A DNA stretch of 64,000 nucleotides from CAIKNB01 sp964415965. GTDB taxonomy: Bacteria; Patescibacteriota; Patescibacteriia; 2-12-FULL-60-25. The stretch lies in NCBI GenBank assembly GCA_964415965.1, contig CAYQCK010000002.1:186001-250000 (forward strand). The letters run 5' to 3'. This document shows, piece after piece, positions 8,461 to 14,915 of the stretch. The translations under genes and the position numbers were made by a program. Each line of letters starts with the position of its first letter. The first letter of the stretch is position 1. Below the pieces are notes generated by a model. The model saw only the letters and a program-made list of their open reading frames with translations, made no database searches and had not been told where the DNA came from.

Positions 8461-8993
8461 GTCTTTTTGCGTTTGATGTCGCGCCGCTTGAGTTGATGGT
8501 GGATATGGCGCACCAGGCCGAAACTCAACGCGCCGACGCCCAGTCCGCCGAGCAGGTCGCTCGGGTAATGGACGCCGCAGAGCATCCGGCCCAGGGCGAC
8601 CAGGGCCGCGATCGCGAACGCCGCGTAGCCGATGTCGCGCCGCGCCCAGAAAAAGGCGAAGGCGACGGCCATCGACGTGGCCGTATGCCCGGACGGGAAT
8701 GAGGTGTTGAGCGGCGGCGGGATGAGGAGCGTGACGTCGGTCGAGGCCATGAACGGCCTGACCCGCCCGACGAAGAACGCGATGACGGTCGTCAAAGTCA
8801 GCGCCAGCGCCGCCGACCAGGCGGCTTCATATACCGCGTGGTTGTCCTTATGGCTCTTCGAGGTGACGAGGATATAGGCCAAAAAAACATTCGCGTAAAT
8901 CGCCCAGCGCGCCAAAAACACCGCCAAATCCCGCGACCAGATGGTGGACAAGACGAAATCTTGTGCCCCCAAAACGGCTTGCAGCTCAAGCAT
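8457..8993 (-). CDS. PAP2-superfamily membrane phosphatase (undecaprenyl pyrophosphate phosphatase-like)
   Basis: A 178-residue multi-span membrane protein with the acid-phosphatase signature: GRVRPF (motif 1, Arg-Pro), SFPSGHTA (motif 2, catalytic His) and GRMLCGVHYPSD (motif 3, Arg/His/Asp). About five hydrophobic helices surround the motifs. PAP2 enzymes of this size dephosphorylate lipid pyrophosphates such as undecaprenyl-PP (BcrC/PgpB-like). The substrate is inferred from the coupling to mltG. I start at ATG 8993 because an extended -10 (TGC-TATCCT) ends exactly 6 nt upstream; an in-frame GTG 18 nt earlier is possible but would overlap that box. Confidence 0.9.
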   Translation of the reverse strand: MLELQAVLGAQDFVLSTIWSRDLAVFLARWAIYANVFLAYILVTSKSHKDNHAVYEAAWSAALALTLTTVIAFFVGRVRPFMASTDVTLLIPPPLNTSFPSGHTATSMAVAFAFFWARRDIGYAAFAIAALVALGRMLCGVHYPSDLLGGLGVGALSFGLVRHIHHQLKRRDIKRKKT

Positions 8994-8999
8994 GCGGGT

Positions 9000-9008
9000 A
9001 GGATAGCA
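9000..9008 (-). promoter_or_regulatory. Extended -10 box of the pap2-mltG operon
   Basis: TGC-TATCCT on the minus strand, 6 nt before the ATG at 8993. It predicts a leaderless message. Confidence 0.5.
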
Positions 9009-9056
9009 CACGCGGCATGACCCGGTGTCACCGATGGTAAGATTGTCCGTTTAAGA

Positions 9057-9065
9057 TGGCATAAT
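9057..9065 (+). promoter_or_regulatory. Extended -10 promoter of the secreted orphan
   Basis: TGG-CATAAT (TGn extended -10), 22 nt before the ATG at 9088. No good -35, as expected for extended -10 promoters. Confidence 0.5.
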
Positions 9066-9087
9066 CCCAACAAATCAGCCAAATCAT

Positions 9088-9948
9088 ATGAAAAAATTCT
9101 TCAAGTACCTGAATGCCGCAACCATCGGGGGAACAGTGGCGTTGTTGAGCGTGCCGCTGGCCATTGCCGCCGCCACTCCGAAACCCGCCGGTTCGATCTA
9201 TAACCCCGTCAGCTACTCCTTCTACCAGCCAGGAGAAACGGTGAGCGAACAGTCGGCGTTTATCGCGTTGCCTCTGCAGGGAGTCCGCATGAAGGACCTG
9301 CAAGGCGCCGACGCCGGCAAGCTGACCATCGGCGACGTCATTTCGTATCCGCAGGACCGCAACTGGCTGGTCTTCATGGTCAGGATCGAACCCGACGCCT
9401 ACAAACCCGAATTGCCCACGGTCTACAAGGTCTTCCGCTTCAACCTCTCGACCCAGCAGCTCCAGCGCATCTATCGCTTCAACCTGGCCAAGAGCTTCGA
9501 GACCAGCTATTCGCTCGTCGGTTTTGACGGCACCAAGCTCGTCCTCGGCAGCAAGGGCTACGAAAACAGCCCCGGACCCTGCTCAAACCCGTACACCTTG
9601 GATTCCGGTTGGGCTTGGGAATACCTCGACATGCGCGCGCCCTGGAAAGGGACCAACCGTTACGTGCCGCCTTCTGCGCTGATCGATAAAGGCGCCGCCG
9701 ACAGCGCGATGTGCGAACTCGAGATGGACATCGGCGACATCAAGCAATACTGCACGGGTAACGTCAAAGCCGTCGCCTCCTGCGGCATGTTCGTCCAAAC
9801 CATCTCCAGCCTGCCGACCGGCAATATGTCGTTCACCTTCGTCGAAGACAAATCCGTCATCAATTGTCCGATGAATCCGGTTAACCAGAGCCAGGACTGC
9901 AAAAACATCCTGAAGGCCTGCCGTCCGTCGGTCGAATGCGTCCGCTGA
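9088..9948 (+). CDS. Secreted hypothetical protein with conserved-looking cysteines (286 aa)
   Basis: The N-terminus is a typical signal peptide: MKKFFKYLN, a hydrophobic core TIGGTVALLSVPLAIA, and a likely AIAAA cleavage region. The mature protein is beta-rich (VYKVFRFNLSTQQLQRIYRFNL, SLVGFDGTKLVLGSKGYE) and has 8-9 cysteines concentrated in the last 100 residues, probably disulphide-bonded outside the membrane. The part before them may be a partial propeller-like fold. No family recognised. The gene stands alone, divergent from pap2-mltG and convergent with nth, with its own terminator. Confidence 0.78.
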   Translation: MKKFFKYLNAATIGGTVALLSVPLAIAAATPKPAGSIYNPVSYSFYQPGETVSEQSAFIALPLQGVRMKDLQGADAGKLTIGDVISYPQDRNWLVFMVRIEPDAYKPELPTVYKVFRFNLSTQQLQRIYRFNLAKSFETSYSLVGFDGTKLVLGSKGYENSPGPCSNPYTLDSGWAWEYLDMRAPWKGTNRYVPPSALIDKGAADSAMCELEMDIGDIKQYCTGNVKAVASCGMFVQTISSLPTGNMSFTFVEDKSVINCPMNPVNQSQDCKNILKACRPSVECVR

Positions 9949-9950
9949 CG

Positions 9951-9984
9951 AAACGCCCCGCTGAAGCGGGGCGTTTTATTTTTC
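9951..9984 (+). terminator. Intrinsic terminator of the secreted orphan
   Basis: AACGCCCCGC / GCGGGGCGTT stem with a tiny loop followed by TTATTTTTCC. The stem is nearly symmetric and overlaps the 3' end of nth, so it may also act on the opposite strand. Confidence 0.88.
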
Positions 9985-10623
9985 CGGCACCGGCGTCTTC
10001 GGTTTGAACGCGCACCATTTGGCCACCGGACATATCCAGCATTTCGGCCTCTTCCCTCCGACGCAGACCTCGCGGCCGAAACGCACCATGGTCCGGTTCA
10101 CGTCGCCCCAGAGTTTTTCCGGCACGATTTTCTTGATGTCGTCCTCGACTTTTTCCGGCGTCTTGCCCTTGGACCAGCCCAGCCGGTGCGCGATGCGGAA
10201 CACGTGCGTATCCACCGCCACCGCCGGCAAGCCGAAGCTCTGCGACAGGACGCAGCTCGCGGTCTTGCGCCCCACGCCAGGCAATGCCACGAGCTCCTCC
10301 ATGGTCTGCGGGACTTTGCCGCCGAAATCCGCCAGGATCTTTTGCGCCAGCGCTTTGGCCGACTTGGCCTTGTTCCGGTACAGCCCGATGGTATTGATGG
10401 CTTTTGCGATGTCCGCGACATCCGCAGCCGCGAGTTTTTTCCACGTCGGGAATTTCCGGCGGAACGCCGGGAACATCTTGAGCACCTGCGCATCCGTCGT
10501 CCGCGCCGAAAAGATGGTGGCGATGAGCGAATCCTCCGGATTGCCCAAATCCATGTCCGCTTTCTGCGGGTAGCGCTTCTTGAGCGTCTTCACGACTTCA
10601 ACTGCGTCCATGGGCTCCGGCAT
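9976..10623 (-). CDS. nth: Endonuclease III (DNA glycosylase/AP lyase)
   Basis: A 215-residue HhH-GPD glycosylase that removes oxidised pyrimidines and nicks the abasic site. Seen: LPGVGRKTASCV (helix-hairpin-helix with the catalytic Lys), AVDTHVFRIAHRLG (catalytic Asp) and a C-terminal iron-sulphur cluster. The cluster spacing is C-x7-C-x2-C-x5-C (CVGGKRPKCWICPVAKWC), one residue longer in the first gap than the usual C-x6. I start at 10623 (MPEPMDAVEVV); longer in-frame starts run into mutM. The ATG follows the mutM stop by one base (TGA-T-ATG), as in the uvrD junction, so the pair is a coupled base-excision operon. Confidence 0.95.
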   Translation of the reverse strand: MPEPMDAVEVVKTLKKRYPQKADMDLGNPEDSLIATIFSARTTDAQVLKMFPAFRRKFPTWKKLAAADVADIAKAINTIGLYRNKAKSAKALAQKILADFGGKVPQTMEELVALPGVGRKTASCVLSQSFGLPAVAVDTHVFRIAHRLGWSKGKTPEKVEDDIKKIVPEKLWGDVNRTMVRFGREVCVGGKRPKCWICPVAKWCAFKPKTPVPEK

Positions 10624-10624
10624 A

Positions 10625-11434
10625 TCACATTTGGCACTTGGGGCAATAATGCGTGCTCCTCTGGCCGATGACGATGCGCTTGATGGGCGCGCCGCAATCG
10701 CGGCAGCCCTCCCCTTTCCGTCCGTAGACACGCAGGAAATCCAGGAACCCGCCTTTCTCGCCGCGCGAATCGACGTAATCGTTGGCGCTGGTGCCGCCTT
10801 TGTCGATGGACTCGCACAGGACTTTTTGGACTTCTTTCGCCAGCGTCAGCCGCTCCTGAGCCGTCAAAGACGCCAAGCGCCGCGTCGGCCGGATCTTGGC
10901 GCGATGCAGCGCCTCGTCGGCGTAGATGTTGCCGACGCCGGCGATGGTCTCTTGGTTCAGGAGCGCCGCCTTCACCAACCGCGTTTTCGGCGTCTTGAGC
11001 CTGTCCGCCAATTCCTCCGCCCGCGCTTCCAGCGGCTCCGGCCCATAGCAGGCCAGCACGGCATCGAGCTCCGGCCGCTCAACGAACTTCACGAAACCGA
11101 ATTTACGCACGTCTGACCAAACGAGCCTGAGGCGGCCGAACTCGAACATCGCGCTGTCGTGTTTTTTCGGTTCGTATTTGCCGTCGACGAACACGAACCT
11201 GCCGGTCATCTTGAGATGCGCCAGCAAGGCCGTGCCGTCCGTGAAATTCCAGACCAGAAGTTTGGCGCGGCGCGAGATTCCTTTAATTTTCTTCCCGACC
11301 AAGGCTCTGACGAACTTCGCGCCTTGCGGACTTTCTCTCCCGGACCGAAAAAGCGTGACCTTGGTCACGGTTTTCCCCCGCAGCTTCGAATCAAGCTGCC
11401 GTCTTATGGTTTCAACCTCGGGCAATTCCGGCAT
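10625..11434 (-). CDS. mutM: Formamidopyrimidine-DNA glycosylase
   Basis: A 269-residue Fpg/MutM enzyme that excises 8-oxoguanine and ring-opened purines. Seen: N-terminal PELPEVETI (catalytic Pro after Met removal and the helix Glu), LLAHLKMTGRF, the helix-two-turn-helix GVGNIYADEALHRAKIRP, and the C-terminal zinc finger C-x2-C-x16-C-x2-C (CRDCG...CPKC). The start at 11434 has an AGGAG Shine-Dalgarno. It lies downstream of gpmI and upstream of the coupled nth. A long hairpin repeat sits in the gpmI-mutM gap, so mutM may be partly insulated from gpmI. Confidence 0.97.
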   Translation of the reverse strand: MPELPEVETIRRQLDSKLRGKTVTKVTLFRSGRESPQGAKFVRALVGKKIKGISRRAKLLVWNFTDGTALLAHLKMTGRFVFVDGKYEPKKHDSAMFEFGRLRLVWSDVRKFGFVKFVERPELDAVLACYGPEPLEARAEELADRLKTPKTRLVKAALLNQETIAGVGNIYADEALHRAKIRPTRRLASLTAQERLTLAKEVQKVLCESIDKGGTSANDYVDSRGEKGGFLDFLRVYGRKGEGCRDCGAPIKRIVIGQRSTHYCPKCQM

Positions 11435-11452
11435 TTCTTCTCCTCTTTCTTA

Positions 11453-11545
11453 GCTGATATGACGAGGGAAATTCTGCCGCGAGGACTGTCTGAGCGAGCG
11501 GAGCGAGCGAGTTCCGCAGCAAAGAATTTCCCTCGTCATATCAGC
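11453..11545. repeat. Palindromic repeat element with perfect 23-bp inverted arms
   Basis: Arms at 11453-11475 and 11523-11545 are exact reverse complements. The 47-bp core contains the quasi-repeat GAGCGAGCGGAGCGAGCGAG. The right arm includes the gpmI stop codon, so one arm may be a copy of the local gene end rather than a fixed element terminus. On the transcribed (minus) strand it would form a long hairpin between gpmI and mutM, with no T tract after it, so it is not a classic terminator. From memory, cores like this recur in Parcubacteria genomes. Confidence 0.85.
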
Positions 11546-13110
11546 GGCTTCCCTGTCATTTCTACCGGCTGCGGCAGCTCCATCAGTTTCAGGATGGTCG
11601 GCGCCACGTCGCCCAACATGCCGACCGGGGTCGTCATCGAAAGGTCGCCGCCGACCACGTCGCCGATGGGCGCGCGCATCCCCTCGAACTGCTTGCCGAT
11701 GATGAGCAGCGGCACCGGATTGGTCGAATGTTCCTTGTCCATGTCGCCGGTCATCAGGTTCTTGACCTCCTCGGCGTTGCCGTGGTCGGCCGTGACGAGG
11801 CACACGCCGCCCACCGCGAGCGCGGCGTCGACGATCATCCCCATCGCCTTGTCGGTCGTCTCGTTAGCCTTGATGGTCGCCTGCTCGTCGCCGGTGTGCC
11901 CGACCATGTCCGGGTTGGCGAAATTCAGGATGATGAGGTCGTAGGCGTTCTTGGATATCTCCTCGACGACTTTTTCCGCAATCTGCAGCGCCGACATCTC
12001 CGGGGCCTTGTCGTAGGTCGAGACGCGCGGGCTCGGGATGATGGCGCGGTCCTCGCCCGGGAATTCGTTCTCGATCATCCCGTTCATGAAGAAGGTGACG
12101 TGGGCGTATTTCTCGGTCTCGGCGATGTGCAGCTGCTTCATCCCGGCGTCGGACACGACCTTGGCCAGGCAATTGTCGATGGTCTGCGGAGGGTAAGCGA
12201 CGACGACGGGCAGGTCTTTTTCGTACTCCGTCATCGTGACGAACGTCAGGTCCTTCAAATCAGTCCGCGGGAATTTCTCGAACCCCGGCAGGATGAAAGC
12301 CTTGGTGATTTCGCGGGCGCGGTCAGGCCGGAAATTCATGAAGATGACCGAATCGCCGGACTTCACCGTGGCCACCGGCTTCCCGCCCTTCTCGATGACG
12401 GTCGGCGGTATCTGCTCATCGTAGACCTTCTGGTCGTAGTAGTGTTGGATGGCTTCGGTCGCCGACGGCGCGAGCGTGTCGGCCTTGCCCTGGACCATGG
12501 CGTCGTAGGCTTTCTGGATGCGGTCCCAACGGTTGTCGCGGTCCATGGCCCAGTAGCGTCCGGCGATGGTCGCCACCTTGCCGACCTTGAATTCCTTCAT
12601 CTTGGCCTCGAGCTCCTGGATGAAGCCGATGCCGCTGTTGTAGATGGCGTCGCGGCCGTCGAGGAAGGCGTGGACGAACACCCGGTCGAACTTCTGGCGC
12701 GCGCACAGGTCGAGGAAGGCGTGGCAATGGGCGTCGGACGCGTGGACGTTGCCCGGACTGATCAGACCCATCAGGTGCAGGTCGCTCTTGTTCTTGCGGC
12801 AGTGCTCGATGGCGTCGAGGAACGCCTTGTTGCTGAAGAATTCCCCGTTCTCGATCGAAAAGCTGATGCGCGGCAGGCTCTGGAAGAAGATGCGGCCCGC
12901 GCCGATCGTCAGGTGGCCCACCTCGGAGTTGCCCATCTCGCCCCAGGACAGGCCCACGGCCGAACCCGAAGCCAACACGGTCATGGCCGGATAGCTTTCG
13001 ACGTATTTGCGGAAGTTCGGCATCTTGGCCTCGGTCACGGCGTTGCCGTCGGTCGGCGGAGCGACCCCGAAGCCGTCGAGCACCATGAGGACGATGGGCT
13101 TAGGACGCAT
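11536..13110 (-). CDS. gpmI: 2,3-bisphosphoglycerate-independent phosphoglycerate mutase (copy 1)
   Basis: A 524-residue alkaline-phosphatase-superfamily enzyme interconverting 3- and 2-phosphoglycerate with two Mn ions. Seen: MVLDGFG (metal Asp), GEMGNSEVGHLTIGAGR (catalytic Ser), HAFLDGRDA, GRYWAMDRDNRWDR, NFRPDRARE, NFANPDMVGHTG and TADHGNAEE (metal ligands). Length matches GpmI (about 510-520). The gene sits 33 nt downstream of a second complete gpmI in the same direction. CATAAT 7 nt before the ATG suggests an own, possibly leaderless, promoter. Its last codons lie inside the inverted repeat. Confidence 0.96.
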   Translation of the reverse strand: MRPKPIVLMVLDGFGVAPPTDGNAVTEAKMPNFRKYVESYPAMTVLASGSAVGLSWGEMGNSEVGHLTIGAGRIFFQSLPRISFSIENGEFFSNKAFLDAIEHCRKNKSDLHLMGLISPGNVHASDAHCHAFLDLCARQKFDRVFVHAFLDGRDAIYNSGIGFIQELEAKMKEFKVGKVATIAGRYWAMDRDNRWDRIQKAYDAMVQGKADTLAPSATEAIQHYYDQKVYDEQIPPTVIEKGGKPVATVKSGDSVIFMNFRPDRAREITKAFILPGFEKFPRTDLKDLTFVTMTEYEKDLPVVVAYPPQTIDNCLAKVVSDAGMKQLHIAETEKYAHVTFFMNGMIENEFPGEDRAIIPSPRVSTYDKAPEMSALQIAEKVVEEISKNAYDLIILNFANPDMVGHTGDEQATIKANETTDKAMGMIVDAALAVGGVCLVTADHGNAEEVKNLMTGDMDKEHSTNPVPLLIIGKQFEGMRAPIGDVVGGDLSMTTPVGMLGDVAPTILKLMELPQPVEMTGKPLI

Positions 13111-13117
13111 AGGATGG

Positions 13118-13123
13118 ATTATG
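13118..13123 (-). promoter_or_regulatory. Putative -10 box of gpmI copy 1
   Basis: CATAAT (5/6) 7 nt before the ATG at 13110, in the short gap between the two gpmI genes. Confidence 0.45.
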
Positions 13124-13143
13124 GTGTGCGGATTTTTCGCGGA

Positions 13144-14709
13144 TCATACGATCAGGCTTTTGCCCGTCATCTCTTTCGGCATATCGACGCCCATGAGCTT
13201 GAGCACGGTCGGCGCCACGTCGGCCAAGGTGCCGCGGCGCAGGCGCTTGTCCTTGACCTGTTTGCAGGCCAAGAGGAACGGCACCGGGCTCATGTTGTGT
13301 TCGGTGTCGGCGCCGCCGTGGGGCGAGAGCATGCGCTCGATGTTGCCGTGGTCGGACGTCACGATCAACGCCCCGTGCCTGCCCTGGATCTTTTCCCAGA
13401 TGACGGCCAGGGCCGCGTCCAGCGCCTCGCAGGCTTCGATGCCGGCCGCCAGGTTCCCGGTATGCCCGACCATGTCGGCGTTGGCGAAGTTGGCCAGGAC
13501 GAAATCGTACTCGCCGTCGAGCGCGGCCGCGATGCGCCGCGCGAGTTCCGCGGAACGCATCTTCGGCGCGTGGTCATAACGGGCGACGCGCGGGCTCGGC
13601 ACGCGGATGCGCTCCTCGCCGAAACGCGGACGGTCGGTGCCGCCGTTCAGGAAATACGTGACTTGGGAGAACTTCTCGGACTCGGCCGCGTACAGTTGCC
13701 GCTTGGAGCGGAGCGCCTCGACGATCGTCCCGGGAACTTCGCGGTGCGGGTAGGCCGCCACCACGCTGTCCAGGTCCTTGCCGAATTCGGTCAAGGTGAC
13801 GAAACACAGGTCCTTGCGCACGGCCTGGCGCTTGAAGGCCGACGGCTCGTTGAGTTCGAAATCGCGCATCACGAACGGCTTGGTCAGTTGGCGCGCGCGG
13901 TCCGTGCGCAAGTTCCAGAAGATGACGCCGTCATGGTCCATGACCGGCGCGACGCAACCGCCGTCGCGGCAGATGACCGTCGGCGTGATGAACTCGTCGC
14001 TCTCGCCGCGGTTGTACGCCTGGGTCACGGCCTGCACCGGGGAATTCGCGATGGCTCCGCGCCCGCCGACCAGGGCGCCGTAGGCCAAGGCCGTGCGCTC
14101 CCAGAACTTGTTCCGGTCCATGGCGTAGAACCGGCCCATGATGGACGCGATGTTGACGTTCGGCGGCAGCTGCTTCTCGAGTTCGGCCGCCAAGTGGGCG
14201 GCGTGGAACGGCGGCGTATCGCGCCCGTCGGTGAAGAGATGGAGCGAGATGCGCGGCAAGCGCATGCCGGCCGCGAATTTGACCAGCGCCTGGACGTGCT
14301 TCGGCGAGGCGTGGCCGCTCCTGCCGTTGGTCAGCAGCCCCATCAGGTGCAGCGTGCTCTTGTGGCGGATGCAATGGGCGGCGGCCTGGAGCAGCGCCGG
14401 ATTGTTCTCGAATTGGTGCTGGCGGATGTCGCGGTCGATGACCACCTGGTCGGATTCGACCGGACGGCCGGCGCCGATGGTCGCATGGCCGGCCTCTGAA
14501 TTGCCCGGCTGGCCCGGCGGCAATCCGACCGCTTCCCCGTCAGCGTCCAGCTGGGTCTTGGGATAGGTCGCCAGAAGCTTCCGCCAGGTCGGCATCCGAG
14601 CCAACAACTCGGCATTCCCCTCTTTGACCGGCGATTCGCCGAAACCATCCCAAACCAAAAGGACCAACGGCCCCTTGAAACTGCAGCTGGCGGCGTTTTT
14701 TGCTCCCAT
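13144..14709 (-). CDS. gpmI: 2,3-bisphosphoglycerate-independent phosphoglycerate mutase (copy 2, divergent)
   Basis: A 521-residue second GpmI directly upstream of copy 1. All hallmark motifs are intact: LVWDGFG, GQPGNSEAGHATIGAGR (catalytic Ser), HLFTDGRDT, GRFYAMDRNKFWER, NLRTDRARQ, NFANADMVGHTG and TSDHGNIE, so both copies look active. The two diverge widely outside the motifs, which argues against recent duplication. An N-terminal extension (MGAKNAASCSFKGP) precedes the usual start; the first Met is kept because a TTGTCC-17-TATCCT promoter lies just upstream. Confidence 0.93.
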   Translation of the reverse strand: MGAKNAASCSFKGPLVLLVWDGFGESPVKEGNAELLARMPTWRKLLATYPKTQLDADGEAVGLPPGQPGNSEAGHATIGAGRPVESDQVVIDRDIRQHQFENNPALLQAAAHCIRHKSTLHLMGLLTNGRSGHASPKHVQALVKFAAGMRLPRISLHLFTDGRDTPPFHAAHLAAELEKQLPPNVNIASIMGRFYAMDRNKFWERTALAYGALVGGRGAIANSPVQAVTQAYNRGESDEFITPTVICRDGGCVAPVMDHDGVIFWNLRTDRARQLTKPFVMRDFELNEPSAFKRQAVRKDLCFVTLTEFGKDLDSVVAAYPHREVPGTIVEALRSKRQLYAAESEKFSQVTYFLNGGTDRPRFGEERIRVPSPRVARYDHAPKMRSAELARRIAAALDGEYDFVLANFANADMVGHTGNLAAGIEACEALDAALAVIWEKIQGRHGALIVTSDHGNIERMLSPHGGADTEHNMSPVPFLLACKQVKDKRLRRGTLADVAPTVLKLMGVDMPKEMTGKSLIV

Positions 14710-14719
14710 ACGAGCTTAT

Positions 14720-14748
14720 AGGATAACCCCCCGGCGGCAGCCGGACAA
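14720..14748 (-). promoter_or_regulatory. Promoter of the gpmI2-gpmI1-mutM-nth run
   Basis: -35 TTGTCC (14748-14743), 17-nt spacer, -10 TATCCT (14725-14720), 10 nt before the ATG. The leader would be only a few bases. Confidence 0.6.
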
Positions 14749-14797
14749 GCGCTCTGTTGAGCGCCGAGCTTAACCCAGCCGTTTTGTAGTCGGAGGC

Positions 14798-14826
14798 TTG
14801 ACAAAACCGCCTTTTTGGTGTATGTT
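14798..14826 (+). promoter_or_regulatory. Strong sigma70-like promoter of the zinc-ribbon/coiled-coil gene
   Basis: -35 TTGACA (14798-14803), 17-nt spacer, -10 TATGTT (14821-14826). The predicted leader is ~83 nt and holds a small hairpin (ACGGCC-T5-GGGCCGT, 14884-14901) just before the AGAGG Shine-Dalgarno at about 14904. The hairpin may tune ribosome access. Confidence 0.8.
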
Positions 14827-14915
14827 AATCCATTCCTCGAGATGCGAGATGCGTCCCGGGGTGTAACCAGTTCATTGACAACCACGGCCTTTTTGGGCCG
14901 TAGAGAGGCATTCCA

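Noticed and set aside
8994..9011. Upstream GTG start for the PAP2 gene
   Set aside because: It would place the start inside the extended -10 box and lacks a Shine-Dalgarno; ATG 8993 fits the leaderless pattern and the family N-terminus.
11728..14499. A 923-codon open frame antisense to both gpmI genes, and similar long antisense frames at 5994-7658 and 52685-55438
   Set aside because: They mirror real genes on the other strand, have Arg/Gly/His/Asp-biased composition typical of antisense frames in high-GC DNA, and show no domain signature, Shine-Dalgarno or promoter.
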